From NCBI RefSeq assembly GCF_003634935.1, contig NZ_RBXO01000001.1, positions 5,047,501 through 5,111,500 of the forward strand: a stretch of DNA of 64,000 nt, in the 5' to 3' direction. The notes under the pieces were generated by a model, which was given only the letters and a program-made list of their open reading frames with translations, did no database searches and was not told where the DNA came from. A program made the translations under genes and the position numbers. This DNA comes from Saccharothrix australiensis. Its GTDB lineage: Bacteria > Actinomycetota > Actinomycetes > Mycobacteriales > Pseudonocardiaceae. Each line of letters opens with the position of its first letter. Position 1 is the stretch's first letter. This document shows, piece by piece, positions 22,301 through 30,366 of the stretch.

Positions 22301-25300
22301 CCTGGCGTCATCGGGGAGTTCGGCCAGGCGGGGGCCGTACTCCTGGGCCATCGCGCCGAGGTAGACCCCGGTCGCGCTGCCGCGCAGGGTGGCCGGGTCG
22401 ACGCCCGCGCGGTCCAGCAGTTCCCACGCCGTTTCCAGGACGAGCCGCTGCTGCGGGTCCATGATCAGCGCTTCCCGCGGGCTGATGCCGAAGAACTCCG
22501 CGTCGAACGAGGCCACGTCGTCGAGGAACCCGCCGCGCCGCACGGGCAGCTCCGCGACCGCCCAGCCGCGGTCGCCCGGCAACCCCGAGATCGCGTCCCG
22601 GCCTTCGACGAGCAGGTCCCACAGCCGTTCCGGGTCGGTCGCGCCGCCCGGGTACCGGCACGCCATGCCGACGATCACCACCGGGTCGTCCGCGTCCCGG
22701 TCGGGAGCGGGCGCGGGCACCGCCTCCTCCCCGCCCCCGTCGGCGAGGTGGCGGGCGAGGGCGGCCGGGGTGGGGTGGTCGAACAGCAGTGACGGCGGCA
22801 GCCGTTCGCCGGTGGCCTCGGCGAGCCGCTCGGTCAGCTCGGTCACCATGAACGAGTCGAAGCCCAGGTCCCGGAACGAGCGGTCGACCGCCAAGGTGTC
22901 GGCGGGGCCGTGGCCGAGCACGGCGGCCACGAGCGAGCGGACGAGCCCGAGCGGGTCTCGCGGCCCCACACCGGCCGCGGGCCGCGGCGCGGGCTCGGGC
23001 GGTGCCTCGCCGAGCCAGTGCCGCCTGCGCTGGAAGGGGTACGTGGGCAGGGGCACCCGACGTCCGCGCCCGGCGGTGAAGGCCCGCCAGTCCACGTCGA
23101 CGCCGTCCACGTGCAGGCGGGCGAGGGCACGGGCGACGGTGTCCGGCTCGGGGCGGCCGGCCCGCAGCAGCGGCACCACGAGCGCGTCCGGCTCGGCGCT
23201 CTCCCGCACCGGGGCGGACAGCGCCGCGCCGGGGCCCAGCTCGACGAACCGCGTCACGCCACGGGCGGTCAGGAACCGCACCGCGTCGAGGAAGCGCACC
23301 GGCCGGCGGACCTGCCGCACCCAGTGCTCCGGTGCGCGCAGGTCGGCGAGGTCGCCGGTGAGCGTGGACACGACCGGGACGCGGGGGTCGGCGAACCGCA
23401 GGCTCACCAGCACCGCGCGGAAGTCCGCGAGCACCGCCTCCACCCGCGCCGAGTGGAACGCCCGGCCCACCCGCAGCCGCCGGGCGCCGGGGAACCGCGC
23501 GGCGACGGCGAGGACCGCTTCCTCGTCACCGCTGAGCACCACCGAGGACGGCCCGTTCACCGCCGCCACCTCGACGCCGGGCGCGAGCAGCGGGACGACG
23601 TCGGCCTCCGCCGCGCGCACCGCCACCATCGCACCGCCCGGTGGCAGCGCGGCCATGAGCGCGCCGCGCGCGGCGACCAGCGTGCAGGCGTCGGGCAGCG
23701 ACAGCACCCCGGCGAGGTGCGCGGCCACGACCTCGCCGACCGAGTGCCCGGCGAGGAAGTCCGGGACGACGCCCCAGGACTCCAGCAACCGGAACAGCGC
23801 GACCTCGAAGGCGAACAGCGCCGCCTGGGCGCAGGCGGTGTCGTCGAGGGCGGACGGCTCGGTCACGACCTCGCCCAGCGGCCGCCCGAGGAGGGGGTCG
23901 AGGCGAGCGCACACCGCGTCCCACGCGTCGGCGAACGCCGGGTGGGTCGCGCGCAGCTCGACGCCCATGCCGGCCCGTTGGCTGCCCTGCCCGGCGGCGA
24001 GCACCGCCAGCCCGCCGCTCCGGGCGACCCCGCGCAGCACGTCCGCCGGGAGCGGCTCGCCGCCGGCGAGCGCGGCCAGCCCGGCGGCCGGGTGCGCGCC
24101 GACGACCACCGCGCGGTGCTCGAAGGTCGCGCGCGTGGTGGCCAGGGACACGGCGACGTCCGCCGGCGCGGCGTCGAGCGCGGCCAGGCGGGCGGCCTGC
24201 TCGCGCAGGGCGCCTTCGTCGCGGGCGGAGACCACCCAGGCCAGCGGGCCGCCCGCGGCGGGCGGGCGGGGCACGGGCACGGGCGGCGGCGCTTCGGCCA
24301 GCACGAGGTGGCAGTTGACGCCGCCCATGCCGAAGGAGCTGACGCCCGCGACCACCGGTCCCCGGGGCCACGCGGTCTCTCCGGTGACCACCCGCAGGTT
24401 CAGCTCGGCGAGCGGGGTGTCCGAGCGCGGCCGGGTGAAGTGCAGGCTCGGCGGGATCCGCCGGTGCCGCACCGCCAGCACCGCCTTGAGCAGGCCGGCC
24501 GCCCCGGCTGCTCCTTCGAGGTGCCCGATGTTGGTCTTCACGGAGCCCACCGGCAACGGCCCGGTCCGGCGTGCCGCGCCGAGCACCGCGCCGAGGGCGG
24601 CGGCTTCGACCGGGTCGCCCACCGGTGTCCCGGTGCCGTGCAGCTCCACGTACCCGACGTCGGCCGGGTCGACGCCGGCGCGCTCGCAGGCCAGGCGCAG
24701 CACCTCCTCCTGCCCCGCGCGGCTGGGCACGGCGAGGTCCTCGGCGGCGCCGTCGCCGGTGACCGCGCCGCCGCGGATCACGCAGTGCACGGGATCGCCG
24801 TCGGCGAGCGCGGCGGCCAGCGGCTTGAGCACGAACAGCGCGCCGCCCTCGCCCCGGACGTAGCCGTCGGCGCCTTCGTCGAACGTCCGGCACCGGCCAC
24901 GGGGCGACAGCGCACCGAAGTCGGTCAGCGCCGCGCCGGTCTCCGGGGCCAGCATCAGGTGCACCCCGCCGGCCAGCGCGGTGGCGCACTCGCCGGAACG
25001 CAGGCTCTCGCAGGCCAGGTGCACGGCGACGAGGCCCGACGACTGGGCGGTGTCCACGGCCAGGCTGGGGCCGCGGAGGTCGAGGTGGCGCGACAGCCGG
25101 TTCGCGAGCAGGCCGCGGCTCAACCCGGTGACGCCGTGCCGGTCGGTGATGCCGCGGGACTGGGCGAGCCGGGCGTAGTCGTCGGCCGTGGCGCCCACGA
25201 ACACGCCCGTGCGGGTGCCGGCCAGCCGCGCCGGGACGATGCCCGCGTCCTCCACCGCTTCCCAACCGAGTTCGAGCACGAGCCGCTGCTGGGGGTCGAG

Positions 25301-25528
25301 CAGCGCCGCCGCGCGCGGGGCGATCCCGAAGAACCCGGCGTCGAACCCGTCCACCGCGTCGAGGAACCCGCCGTGCGCCGGCCCCGCGCCGGGCGCCCAG
25401 CGGTCCGGCGGCACCCCGGTGACCGCGTCGCGGCCGGCGCGCAGCAGGTCCCAGAACGCCGCCGGGCCACCGGCGCCCGGCAGCCGGCACGCCACCCCGA
25501 CGACCGCGATGTCGTGTGCCTCGTCCAT
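13292..25528 (-). CDS. Modular type I PKS: loading module, module 1, module 2
   Basis: 4078 residues. Loading module: KSQ 5-413, where the nucleophile Cys is Gln (VDTAQSSG, codon 25043-25045), AT 500-810 with GHSVGE and RAFHS (malonyl-type), ACP 866-929. Module 1: KS 946-1359 (Cys codon 22202-22204), AT 1449-1710 with GHSVGE and HAFHS (malonyl), DH 1804-2066 ([10 protein letters not shown]), KR 2203-2383 (LDD, B-type), ACP 2466-2533. Module 2: KS 2549-2963 (Cys codon 17381-17383), degenerate AT 3056-3240, DH 3308-3523 ([10 protein letters not shown]), KR 3701-3873 (LDD), ACP 3959-4029. The loading module would decarboxylate malonyl-ACP to an acetyl starter. Modules 1 and 2 have KR and DH but no ER, so each should leave a double bond. 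The protein ends in a [12 protein letters not shown] docking tail. It is the first gene of the PKS operon, with a 279-bp divergent promoter upstream. Confidence 0.96.
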   Translation of the reverse strand: MDEAHDIAVVGVACRLPGAGGPAAFWDLLRAGRDAVTGVPPDRWAPGAGPAHGGFLDAVDGFDAGFFGIAPRAAALLDPQQRLVLELGWEAVEDAGIVPARLAGTRTGVFVGATADDYARLAQSRGITDRHGVTGLSRGLLANRLSRHLDLRGPSLAVDTAQSSGLVAVHLACESLRSGECATALAGGVHLMLAPETGAALTDFGALSPRGRCRTFDEGADGYVRGEGGALFVLKPLAAALADGDPVHCVIRGGAVTGDGAAEDLAVPSRAGQEEVLRLACERAGVDPADVGYVELHGTGTPVGDPVEAAALGAVLGAARRTGPLPVGSVKTNIGHLEGAAGAAGLLKAVLAVRHRRIPPSLHFTRPRSDTPLAELNLRVVTGETAWPRGPVVAGVSSFGMGGVNCHLVLAEAPPPVPVPRPPAAGGPLAWVVSARDEGALREQAARLAALDAAPADVAVSLATTRATFEHRAVVVGAHPAAGLAALAGGEPLPADVLRGVARSGGLAVLAAGQGSQRAGMGVELRATHPAFADAWDAVCARLDPLLGRPLGEVVTEPSALDDTACAQAALFAFEVALFRLLESWGVVPDFLAGHSVGEVVAAHLAGVLSLPDACTLVAARGALMAALPPGGAMVAVRAAEADVVPLLAPGVEVAAVNGPSSVVLSGDEEAVLAVAARFPGARRLRVGRAFHSARVEAVLADFRAVLVSLRFADPRVPVVSTLTGDLADLRAPEHWVRQVRRPVRFLDAVRFLTARGVTRFVELGPGAALSAPVRESAEPDALVVPLLRAGRPEPDTVARALARLHVDGVDVDWRAFTAGRGRRVPLPTYPFQRRRHWLGEAPPEPAPRPAAGVGPRDPLGLVRSLVAAVLGHGPADTLAVDRSFRDLGFDSFMVTELTERLAEATGERLPPSLLFDHPTPAALARHLADGGGEEAVPAPAPDRDADDPVVIVGMACRYPGGATDPERLWDLLVEGRDAISGLPGDRGWAVAELPVRRGGFLDDVASFDAEFFGISPREALIMDPQQRLVLETAWELLDRAGVDPATLRGSATGVYLGAMAQEYGPRLAELPDDARGYGLTGTSPSVLSGRVSYVFGFEGPSLTVDTACSSSLVALHLAVRSVRSGECSLALAGGVTVLTSPGIFVDFARQGGLASDGRCKSYSAAADGTGWSEGVGLVLVERLSDARRRGHEVLAVVRGSAVNSDGASNGLTAPSGVAQRRVIRAALADAGLSSVDVDVVEGHGTGTVLGDPVEVQALLATYGRNRDVPLWLGSLKSNLGHAQAAAGVGGVIKSVLALRHGVLPRTLHVGEPSSLVDWDSGAVRLLTEAMPWPEVGRPRRAGVSSFGISGTNAHVILEQAPDGESPTSATAEGPVVWVLSARRATDLPVLARQMSSVDADGCDLGRALASRPRLDHRAVVLGGDRDALRVLAGGGSSSSVVRGVAVSGGLGFVFPGQGSQRVGMGEGLRVFPVFAEVFDGVCRRLGVDWGLLGRTDHAQAGLFAFGVALFRLMESWDVRPGCVVGHSVGEVAAACVAGVLSLEDACVLVAARGRLMAGLPAGGGMLAVSAGEGALRDLLGGVEIAAVNGPGSVVVSGGEEDLVPLEAVLRERGVRARRLAVSHAFHSRSVEPVLDRFREEIAGLTFREPEIPVVSTLTGEPVVDLGVEYWVRQMREPVRFADAIARARAMGTTRFAELGPTGTLTPLIPDCAPDALAVAACRPRGEAESLVEAVARCFAHGVDVDWARVLGHGRRATLPGYPFRRTRYWLPAGTGTGTGTGSDTGTGTGSGTAAALGLDPVRHPLLDTVIPLPDGGHLATGRLAPAVQPWLADHAITGNPVLPGTALLDLVLRAGAAAGCPVVEELTLSEPLAPGGAGPTRVQVRIGPPDADESRSVTVHAEGDAGWREHAEGTLLSATATATATATATGAGDAADWPPAGSEPAPLPDYDALEEAGYTYGPAFRVLDEVRRRGRELFAEVRVEPGLDGAVVHPIALDAALHVLLSADRLRVPFAWRGVTAHGNSATTAALRVRITPAGPDAVSLDVRDERGRPVLTAATLAWRDLRRPAGGHLHSVVWEPLPLPVIQGSRPDFAVADPRGDDPLAAATAALALVRDRLDDGAADRVLVVRTREGDPAAAAVRGLVRSAQAEHPGRFVLVDVDDDPASAAALPAAVATGEPHVRIRAGVAGVPRLARTAARPGRRWAGPVLVTGGTGGLGALVARHLVTRHGVRELVLLSRRGPVADGAAQLVRELAGAGADVEVVAADAADRDAVAGALAARPPKAVVHAAGVLDDGLVDALTPERLAAVLHPKVEGARVLHELTAGHDLDAFVLFSSVAGVLGTPGQAAYAAANAALDELARQRRAAGLPAVSLAWGPWAGSAGMAAALTGTDLRRLGRLGLAPLDPARALELLDAAVEAPEPVVVPARFDLAAVQAPPALLRGLLPAAPAPARVADRPLLEVVRAETAAVLGHGTAAAIDVRTAFRDLGFDSLTALDLRNRLAGATGVRLPATVLFDHPSPARLAEHLTGLLSGPASAPEPVPARVEVADDPVVIVGMACRYPGGVTDADSLWDLVAAGRDAVSDLPDDRGWDRSAVPVGRGGFLRDAALFDAGFFGISPREALAMDPQQRQFLEVAWDAFDRAGIDPAAVRGEPVGVFAGLMYHDYAGSMTRAAEDVEGYLLTGNTGSVLSGRVSYVFGFEGPSLTVDTACSSSLVALHLAVRSLRSGECSLALAGGVTVMATPGTFHEFARQGGLASDGRCKSYSAAADGTGWSEGVGLVLVERLSDARRRGHEVLAVVRGSAVNSDGASNGLTAPSGVAQRRVIRAALADAGLSSVDVDVVEGHGTGTVLGDPVEVQALLATYGRDRGVPLWLGSLKSNLGHAQAAAGVGGVIKSVLALRHGVLPRTLHVGEPSSLVDWGSGAVRLLTKAMPWPEVGRPRRAGVSSFGISGTNAHVILEQAPETVATPSGGTPPVPWVLSAATESGLRAVAHSLSLVDADERDLGRALASRPRLDHRAVVLGGDRDALRVLAGGGSSSSVVRGVAVSGGLGLVFPGRGSRRVGAGLRVFPVFAEVFDGVVGRLGVDGGLFGFGVALFRLLESWGVRPGCVVGRSVGEVAAACVAGVVSLEDACVLVAARERVAAGLGGPGSESVLDRFREEIAGLSFREPGIPVVSSLTGEPVVDLGVEYWVRQATGPVRFADAIVRARAMGTTHFAELGPTGTSADLTGADSTVADVVPLAPGDEDQDEVTAIFTGLARLHVRGVPVDWARAAGGGRRIPLPPYPFERERYWLTPVAPAGGHPLLGQGVEPAGSGTWLVPGRIAADGPFAGHVIGGVPLLPGTVLLELAARAGETCGCDEVAELTLLEPVVLDADVEVQVVLGAPDEAGGRSVDVHARRDGGPWSRHATGAVVPASGPATAPPWPADAEEVALDGVYERLAGQGYEYAPELRGLSRLRRRGDDLFAEVDLPVRTGWAGPDPLLLDAVLHALPAATPGGPVRVPFAWRGVRRHARAGSALRVRLTGTGPDTVSLVATDPAGRVVLTAAALVLRRAGAPRALLETAWRPVEPPPGGGTGEVLEVAGGPPEEVVPAVLARIRSWLDADRPHPLVVVTRDDADPGVGGARGLVRSAQAEHPGRFVLLDAEVGTDVTAVLPAALAVGEPEVSVRGGGLRVPRLVRASGEERPVELSGPVLVTGGLGGLGALVARHLVTAHGVRSLVLLGRRGPAAAGAAEVRADLVALGARVEVVACDVTDRAALAEVLARPLGAVVHAAGVLDDGVVERLTGERLRAVLAPKVLGARHLHELTAGHDLDAFVLFSSVAGVLGTPGQAAYAAANAALDALARRRHADGLPALSLAWGPWTTGMAAGLAETDRRRLGRTGLTPLAEAEGLALFDAALGRSGPVLVPARFDHPGEDVPPLLAELAPRQPGGDGGARPAGFAGLTAPERARALADLVRGHVAAVLGHARPHAVDPGRGLLDLGLDSLTGVELRNRLARDTGLSLPTTLVFDHPTPDALAAHLAELLGDPAEPVEPSLAARLADAGDEELFGFLDRELGLPPRGAHGGH
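15812..16362 (-). other. Degenerate acyltransferase domain of module 2
   Basis: Same defects as the module 3 AT: GRGSR, GRSVGE, loss of TDHAQ and of the HAFHS-containing stretch. The DNA is near-identical to 11,140-11,690 (only a few visible mismatches), so both descend from one damaged copy spread by duplication or gene conversion. The flanking KS, DH, KR and ACP are intact. Confidence 0.88.
15849..16425 (-). repeat. Skewed repeat D, copy 2 (AT of module 2)
   Basis: Near-identical partner of 11177-11753 at a constant offset of 4672 bp. The intact module 1 AT (20,430-21,240) is the longer relative of this repeat, still carrying the segments deleted here. Confidence 0.9.
16626..17446 (-). repeat. 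Skewed repeat E, copy 2 (KS of module 2)
   Basis: About 821 bp near-identical to 21447-22267 at constant offset 4821; visible differences cluster near 17,265-17,330. The match starts just after the KS end and stops upstream of the active-site loop, where the KS domains become different. Confidence 0.9.
19739..19776 (-). repeat. In-frame hexanucleotide repeat in DH of module 1
   Basis: Six uninterrupted TCGCGG units encode an Ala-Thr run ([13 protein letters not shown]) between the first and second halves of the DH. Copy-number change would alter length without shifting frame. Confidence 0.85.
20163..20216 (-). repeat. In-frame imperfect hexamer repeat in AT-DH linker of module 1
   Basis: Imperfect GCCGGT-type hexamers encode a Gly-Thr run ([17 protein letters not shown]) just before the DH. 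A flexible linker is the likely role. Confidence 0.8.
20430..21240 (-). repeat. Skewed repeat D, full-length relative (AT of module 1)
   Basis: Shares blocks with both degenerate AT copies at its two ends (20,436-20,640 and about 21,050-21,240) but retains the central part with HAFHS (20,645-20,659) and the TDHAQ codons. It therefore shows what the other two lost. Confidence 0.85.
21447..22267 (-). repeat. Skewed repeat E, copy 3 (KS of module 1)
   Basis: Partner of 16626-17446. It joins directly to the skewed AT repeat downstream, so modules 1 to 3 share a continuous KS-AT block of biased DNA, whereas the loading, module 4 and module 5 KS domains have normal codon use. Confidence 0.9.
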
Positions 25529-25807
25529 CCCACGCCTCGCGATCTCCGTCGAGAAACCGGTACGAGGTCGCGCGGAACCTCTTCCCGATTTCCGCGCGCC
25601 GACCGACGACGCTACCGATCAGCCTTTCGGGCACCCAACTCCTGAAGAACCCTTACCGACCCCTGTCCACTTCGGGGCGAACCCCGCCCGATTGACACGG
25701 AACGCGCCGCCGAGTACGCATGGGATAACCCGCACCAACCTTCCGACGTGCTGTTTCACCAGCACTTGGGCTTCGTGGAAAAGCAGGCAGAGACGACGGA
25801 GAGCGGC
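25529..25807. promoter_or_regulatory. Divergent promoter region between PKS operon and methyltransferase
   Basis: 279 bp with no gene. On the plus strand TTGACA (25692-25697) is followed after 17 bp by TACGCA, a plausible sigma-70-type promoter for the methyltransferase. Upstream lie CCCTTACCG (25650-25658) and GACCCCTGTCC (25658-25668), and downstream GGATAACCCG (25723-25732). The same three motifs recur at 41967-42026. The minus-strand promoter of the PKS operon must also be here, but I see no clear boxes for it. Confidence 0.6.
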
Positions 25808-26533
25808 ATGTCGACCCCGTATGGATCACTGTGGGAAAGCTACTGGAAAGAACTACCGGCCGGCTTCGGCGAAGCGTTCTGGGACGCGTCCCCGGAAGTC
25901 GGCGCGGCGCGGCACCTGCGATTGTTCGGGCCCCATTTCGACCGGGCGCTCCCGCTGGTGGACCTCGGGTGCGGCAACGGCACGCAGACGCCGTTCCTCG
26001 CCCGCCACTACGCCCGCGTCGTCGGCGTCGACATCTCGGCGTCGGCGGTGGCGCAGGCCCGGGTCGAGAACCCGGCGCCCAACGTCGAGTACGACGTCCT
26101 CGACGTGCTGGACACCGCCGGGGTGGACGCGCTGAGGGAGCGGATCGGACCCGCCAACGTCTACATGCGCGCGGTGATCCACCAGCTGTCGCCGACCGAC
26201 CGGCTGCTGTGCGCGCGCAACCTCGCCCGGCTCGCCGGGCCGGGCGGGTGCGTGTTCGACCAGGAGCTCGTCCGCGAGAGCTACGAGGTCTTCGAGCGCC
26301 TCCTCGCCGAGTCGCCCGACCCGCTGCCCCGGCTGACCCGGCTGGCCGGGCACTTCCAGGTGGGGCTCAAGACGACCGCGGCGGGCGCGGAGCACCTCGA
26401 CCGGATCTTCGCGGAGGCCGGGTACGAGGTGCTGGCCACCGACCGGCTGGAGCTGCCGACCTCGGAGCGCTTCGCCGACGGGAGCGTGCTCCGCATGCCC
26501 GCGCAGTACGTCATCGCCCGACCGGCCGCCTGA
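25808..26533 (+). CDS. Class I SAM-dependent methyltransferase
   Basis: 241 residues. The SAM-binding motif VDLGCGNGTQT is near residue 52, followed by an acidic GVDIS strand and a post-motif region typical of small-molecule methyltransferases. Substrate is not readable: it could be a sugar hydroxyl or amine, or the polyketide. The ATG at 25808 follows GGAGAG by 6 bp; an in-frame ATG 60 bp upstream (25748) has no comparable ribosome site. First gene to the right of the PKS operon and divergent from it, sharing its promoter region, so it is probably co-regulated with the assembly line. It converges on the SDR gene. Confidence 0.85.
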   Translation: MSTPYGSLWESYWKELPAGFGEAFWDASPEVGAARHLRLFGPHFDRALPLVDLGCGNGTQTPFLARHYARVVGVDISASAVAQARVENPAPNVEYDVLDVLDTAGVDALRERIGPANVYMRAVIHQLSPTDRLLCARNLARLAGPGGCVFDQELVRESYEVFERLLAESPDPLPRLTRLAGHFQVGLKTTAAGAEHLDRIFAEAGYEVLATDRLELPTSERFADGSVLRMPAQYVIARPAA

Positions 26534-26648
26534 CCCGCCCGCCGGTCCGGCGGGCACTTCGGCCGCCGGGTCCCGACCACGCCCCCGATCCGTCGAGCGC
26601 CCCCGGCCACCGGGTCCCGACCACGCCCCCCGATCCCGGGTGCGTCGC
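26534..26648. terminator. Convergent terminator region with a direct repeat
   Basis: A 9-bp perfect inverted repeat around one base (26537-26555, GCCCGCCGG/CCGGCGGGC) follows the methyltransferase stop. A 26-bp sequence CCGGGTCCCGACCACGCC... at 26566-26591 is repeated at 26610-26636 with one extra C. No gene. Confidence 0.6.
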
Positions 26649-27401
26649 TCACACCGCCTCGGCGTAGGCACCGACGTACTTGTCCAGCACCGCCTCGAAG
26701 TACCGTGGCCCGAACGCCATGCCCGACGCCGCGGGCACGAGCGCCCGCAGCTTCGCGGTGCACACCGGCTGCCCCCGCGTCCCCGGCTCGTACGCCCACG
26801 TCGCCCGGAGGCCCAGCCGCGCCTGCACCCCCTCGACGATCCGCTCCACCGGCACCGGGAACCCCGACGCCACGTTCACCACCTCGCGGTTCACCCCGGT
26901 GGCGAGCAGGTGCCCCACCACCGCGACGACGTCGGCGACGTCGATCAGGTCGCGGTCCGCGCCGCGGAAGACCCGCACCGCGCCCGTGCGCACCTGCGCC
27001 ACCAGCGCGGGCAGCAGTTGGTGGCGGGCCTGGCCGGGGCCGACCACGTGCGACAGCCGCAGCACCAGGTGGTCGACGCCGGACGCGGCGAGCACGGCTT
27101 CCATCGCCAGCTTGTGCCTGCCGTACACCGTCGCCGGGTACACCGGGCCGTCCTCGCGGGCGGGCGGCGCGCCCGGCACGGCGTACATCCCGGCCGCCGC
27201 GGTGGAGAAGTACACCAGCCGCTCGCCGGTCGCACCGCACCGCCGGATCACGTCGTAGAGCAGCCGCGCCTCGCGGTCGAAGCCCTCGGGCTGCGTGTGC
27301 GCCGCCGCGGACACGCCCGCCGCGAACACGACGGCGCCCTCGTGCGCGCCGACCAGGGGCGCCAGGTGCCGGGCGAGGAAGCCATTCCCGACGATGTCCA
27401 C
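26649..27401 (-). CDS. NAD-dependent epimerase/dehydratase family protein (sugar-type SDR)
   Basis: 250 residues, extended-SDR fold. N-terminal nucleotide-binding loop GNGFLARHL, a Ser/Thr in FSTAAAGMY and the catalytic YGRHK pair are visible, as is the DLIDVADVV segment common to NDP-sugar enzymes. Family members reduce or epimerise NDP-4-keto sugars; in this cluster, with a 2,3-dehydratase and two glycosyltransferases, a 4-ketoreductase role in deoxysugar supply is a reasonable guess. The nucleotide loop is GxGFxA rather than GxxGxxG, seen in a subset of the family. GTG start at 27401 follows GGGAGGGAACC; 20 bp after the preceding gene, so co-transcribed with it. Confidence 0.75.
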   Translation of the reverse strand: MDIVGNGFLARHLAPLVGAHEGAVVFAAGVSAAAHTQPEGFDREARLLYDVIRRCGATGERLVYFSTAAAGMYAVPGAPPAREDGPVYPATVYGRHKLAMEAVLAASGVDHLVLRLSHVVGPGQARHQLLPALVAQVRTGAVRVFRGADRDLIDVADVVAVVGHLLATGVNREVVNVASGFPVPVERIVEGVQARLGLRATWAYEPGTRGQPVCTAKLRALVPAASGMAFGPRYFEAVLDKYVGAYAEAV

Positions 27402-27421
27402 GGTTCCCTCCCGGACGGCCG

Positions 27422-28267
27422 TCAGAGCCGCAGGTCCCGTTCGTGGTCGGCCGCCTCGACCCGCACGGGCGCCGTCGGCCCGCCCCGGACGCCGATGAGG
27501 TAGTCGCCGCGGAGCAGGTCGTCGAAGCGGTACTCACCGGTCGGTCCGCTGACCACCGTCCTGGTCACGCCGGACGCGTCGGTCAGGACGACCTTGGCGT
27601 GCCCGACGGGGCGACCGGCGCGGTCGAGCACCGCGCCCCGGACGCACCTCGCGTCGACCAGCTCGGCGTCCAGCGCCGCCGTCTCGCCCTGGGCGACCGC
27701 GACGTCGAGGGCCAGCGGGTGGTGGCCGGGGTGGTCCACGGCCACGACGTACCGCCCGGCCGGGACGTCCTCGAAGGCGTAGTAGCCGGTCGGGTCGGTG
27801 ACCCGCGCGCCGAGCAGCCGCCCGGACCCGGCGGCGAGGACGACCACCGCGTCGGCGATCGGCGCCTGGTCGTGCTCGTCGCGGACGAACCCGCCGACCG
27901 CGCCACCGCCCGGCAGGACGAGGGTGAACTCCGGGGTGTCGAGCCGCCGCGCCAGGGGTCTCCGCCCGGGGCACGCCGCGATCAGGGTGTACCGGCCGGG
28001 CCGCGGCACGGCGAACTCGCACGTCCCGTCCTCGCCGGTGGCGGTCGAGCCCACCTCGACGCCCGCCGGGTCGGTCAGCGTCAGCACGACACCGGCGGCG
28101 GGTGCGCCGTCGGGCGCCACGACGCGGCCGCGCACCGTCGCGGGCGGGGCGGGCCGGCCGACGGGCGCCGGCGCCGCGCGCATCGCCGCCGCGCCCAGCA
28201 GACCACCGACGACCAGCGCGAAGAGGACGACCCCGGCACGACCCCGCGCGACGACCCCGATGCCCAT
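27422..28267 (-). CDS. Membrane-anchored protein with carboxypeptidase-regulatory-like repeats
   Basis: 281 residues. An N-terminal hydrophobic segment (about residues 9-28, GVVLFALVVGGLLGAAAM) looks like a membrane anchor or uncleaved signal. The rest is three tandem beta-sandwich repeats of the CarboxypepD_reg/transthyretin-like type, each with a VRGRV or GxVxD opening and a G.Y.F..L/VPAGRYVV core. Such domains fold without catalysis and often sit extracellularly; they also occur fused to exporters. No catalytic residues are visible. The ATG at 28267 with AAGGGG upstream is preferred over far longer in-frame extensions, which read through the divergent TetR gene. Divergent from TetR over a shared operator, so probably repressed by it. 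Confidence 0.75.
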   Translation of the reverse strand: MGIGVVARGRAGVVLFALVVGGLLGAAAMRAAPAPVGRPAPPATVRGRVVAPDGAPAAGVVLTLTDPAGVEVGSTATGEDGTCEFAVPRPGRYTLIAACPGRRPLARRLDTPEFTLVLPGGGAVGGFVRDEHDQAPIADAVVVLAAGSGRLLGARVTDPTGYYAFEDVPAGRYVVAVDHPGHHPLALDVAVAQGETAALDAELVDARCVRGAVLDRAGRPVGHAKVVLTDASGVTRTVVSGPTGEYRFDDLLRGDYLIGVRGGPTAPVRVEAADHERDLRL

Positions 28268-28327
28268 GCCCCGACCCCTTCCTGGCACGGTGCCGCTGCC
28301 ACCGGCCCCGTCGGCGGTCCGCGCCTC

Positions 28328-28361
28328 ACGTATGCTTGATACTAACCGGCCGTCAAGCAAG
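28328..28361. promoter_or_regulatory. TetR-type operator and promoter, site 1
   Basis: On the minus strand CTTGCTTG-N6-GGTTAGTA (28361-28340) matches CTTACTTG-N6-GGTTAGTA at 35309-35330 with identical spacing. An inverted repeat GCTTGA (28334-28339)/TCAAGC (28353-28358) overlaps it. A minus-strand TTGACG (28356-28351) with ATACGT 17 bp on could drive the downstream membrane protein gene. Confidence 0.65.
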
Positions 28362-28381
28362 CACATGACCAGGGACACCCC

Positions 28382-28942
28382 ATGCCTCCTCGCCGCCGCG
28401 ACACCCGCGAGCGCATCCAGGACGTCGCCCTCACGCTGTTCAGCGAGCAGGGTTACGAGAGGGCCTCGCTGCGGGAGATCGCCGAGCGGCTCGACGTCAC
28501 CAAGGCCGCGCTCTACTACCACTTCAAGACCAAGGAGGACATCCTCACCAGCGTCGTCGAGGAGGTCGCCGCCGCGCTGGACGACGTGGTCGCGTGGGCC
28601 CGCGAGCAGCCCCCGGTCACCGAGACCCGCCGCGGGATCGTGCGCCGCATCGCGCGGCTCATCCGGGAGGGCCGGGTGTACCACATCATGCGGTTCTTCA
28701 ACGAGAACCAGACCGCGATGCGCGACCTGTCCGCGGGCGAGGAGATCAGCGACCGCATCCGGGCGATCTGGGCGCTGCTCAACATCCCCGGCGGCGACCT
28801 CACCGCGCAGCTGCGCTCGCGCCTGGCCGTGACCACGTTGATGCTCAGCCACGTCACCACCCTGGACCTCGACGGCACCGACGACGAGCGCGCCGAGGCC
28901 GCCCTCGCGCTGGCGCTCGACCTGGTCACGGCGGACGACTAG
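28382..28942 (+). CDS. TetR/AcrR-family transcriptional repressor
   Basis: 186 residues. The N-terminal helix-turn-helix (residues 8-54) has the family hallmark FSEQGYERASLREIAERLDVTKAALYYHF in tight agreement with TetR repressors; the C-terminal two thirds is an alpha-helical ligand-binding domain. It lies divergent to the membrane protein gene with 114 bp between. A shared motif in that gap and upstream of the MFS exporter at 33796-35247 suggests it controls itself and the exporter, with the pathway product or an intermediate as inducer. Its TAG stop shares bases with the stop of the convergent AMP-ligase gene (28939-28942), so no terminator separates them. Confidence 0.9.
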   Translation: MPPRRRDTRERIQDVALTLFSEQGYERASLREIAERLDVTKAALYYHFKTKEDILTSVVEEVAAALDDVVAWAREQPPVTETRRGIVRRIARLIREGRVYHIMRFFNENQTAMRDLSAGEEISDRIRAIWALLNIPGGDLTAQLRSRLAVTTLMLSHVTTLDLDGTDDERAEAALALALDLVTADD

Positions 28943-30366
28943 GTCGCGCCCGCGGCCACCGCCGCCGCCACCGCCGCGCGGTCGAGCTTGCCGTTGGCGG
29001 TGCGGGGCAGTTCCCGCACGTGGGACACCGAGTCCACGACCATGTAGCCGGGCAGTCGCTCCGCCAGGTGCGCTTTGAGCGCGAGCAGCCCCGGCCGCGC
29101 GCCGTCGCGCGGCACGACCGCGGCGTGCAGCCGGGCGTCGAGCCCGGCGCCCACCACCACGACCGCGGCGCCGGCGACCGCCGGGTGCGCGGCCAGCGCC
29201 GCCTCGACCTCCCCCGGCTCCACGCGGTGCCCGCGCACCTTGACCATCGCGTCGCGCCGGCCCGCGTAGCAGAGCCGGCCGGCTTCGTCGTACCGGCCGA
29301 GGTCCCCGGTGCGGTAAGGCCCGCGGTGCGGTGCGGCGCCCCAGTACCCGAGCATCACCGTCGGCCCCGACACGACGATCTCCCCGTCGGGGTCGAGCCA
29401 CACGTCGTCGCCCGCGCACGGCGAGCCGATCGGCGGCGGCGCGTCACGCGCCACGTCGGCGTCGGTGACCTCGTGCGAGGTGCACACGTTCGTCTCCGTC
29501 GGGCCGTACCAGTTGAACAGCCGCACCCCCGGCCAGGCCGCCCGCAGCGCCCGCAGGTCCGGCGGCGGGAAGGGCTCCCCGGCGAACGCGCACACGCGCA
29601 GCGCGGGCGGGCGGCCGCGGTCGAGCAGTCCGCCGCGGCGCGCCATGAGCGTGAGCGCCGAGGGCACCGAGTACCACACGGAGATCCCGCGCCCGTGCAG
29701 GAAGTCCACCAGCTCGTCCGGCGCGTAGGCCAGGCCCGGCGGCACCAGGTCGACCGCCGCGCCGGCGTGGAAGGCGCCGTAGAGGTCGAAGACGGACAGG
29801 TCGAAGTTGAACGGCGCGTGGTTCGCCAGCCGGTCCCGTGGCGTCAGCCCCGTCTCGCCCGCCGCCCACGCGACGAACGCCGAGGCGTTGCGGTGGCTGA
29901 GCACCACGCCCTTGGGTTCCCCGGTCGACCCGGAGGTGTAGAGGATGTAGGCGGGGTCGTCCGGTGCGCGGTCGGCGGCGGGCGGGTACGGCGCCGGACC
30001 CGACAGCTCGTCCACCGCGGCCGTCGGCACCCCACCGCAGGACCCGGCGTCGGTGACGACGAGCGCCGCGCCGCAACCGCGCGCGATCCGCTCGACCCGC
30101 GTCACCGGGTTCGCCCGCGCGACCGGCGCGTAGACCGCGCCCAACCGCAGGACCGCCTGCAACACCGCGACCGCGTCGGCGCTCTTGTCCAGCCACACCA
30201 CCACCCGGTCGCCGCGGCCGACGCCGCGGGCGGCCAGGCCCGCGGCGCGGCGGTCGGCGAGGGCGTCCAGTTCGCCGTACGTCAGCGTGCGGTCACCGTC
30301 GTGCACCGCAGGCGCGCCGGGGGTGCGCCGGGCGGCCCTCGCGACCAGCTCGTGCAGCCCGCTCAC
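28939..30366 (-). CDS. Stand-alone adenylation enzyme, probable L-prolyl-AMP ligase
   Basis: 475 residues, ANL superfamily. A3 core YILYTSGSTGEPKG, A4 region FDLSVFDLYGAFHAGA, A5 NWYGPTETN, A7 YRTGDLG and A10 NGKLDR are all present; there is no carrier or condensation domain. The FDLSVFD signature and the direct linkage to an acyl-CoA dehydrogenase and a KASIII-like protein recall the PltF/CloN4 enzymes that load L-proline onto a carrier protein for pyrrole-2-carboxylate formation. Proline as substrate is inferred from that context. GTG start at 30366 forms a 4-bp overlap (GTGA) with the dehydrogenase stop. No dedicated PCP (CloN5/PltL type) is seen beside it. Confidence 0.8.
   Translation of the reverse strand: MSGLHELVARAARRTPGAPAVHDGDRTLTYGELDALADRRAAGLAARGVGRGDRVVVWLDKSADAVAVLQAVLRLGAVYAPVARANPVTRVERIARGCGAALVVTDAGSCGGVPTAAVDELSGPAPYPPAADRAPDDPAYILYTSGSTGEPKGVVLSHRNASAFVAWAAGETGLTPRDRLANHAPFNFDLSVFDLYGAFHAGAAVDLVPPGLAYAPDELVDFLHGRGISVWYSVPSALTLMARRGGLLDRGRPPALRVCAFAGEPFPPPDLRALRAAWPGVRLFNWYGPTETNVCTSHEVTDADVARDAPPPIGSPCAGDDVWLDPDGEIVVSGPTVMLGYWGAAPHRGPYRTGDLGRYDEAGRLCYAGRRDAMVKVRGHRVEPGEVEAALAAHPAVAGAAVVVVGAGLDARLHAAVVPRDGARPGLLALKAHLAERLPGYMVVDSVSHVRELPRTANGKLDRAAVAAAVAAGAT

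Noticed and set aside
25529..25807. A SARP array in the PKS promoter
   Set aside because: Only one good TCGAGAA (25549) and no 11-bp rhythm; other shared motifs explain this region better.
27402..29419. A much longer N-terminal extension of the carboxypeptidase-regulatory-like protein
   Set aside because: It would read through the whole divergent TetR gene; the ATG at 28267 with AAGGGG and a membrane segment is the credible start.
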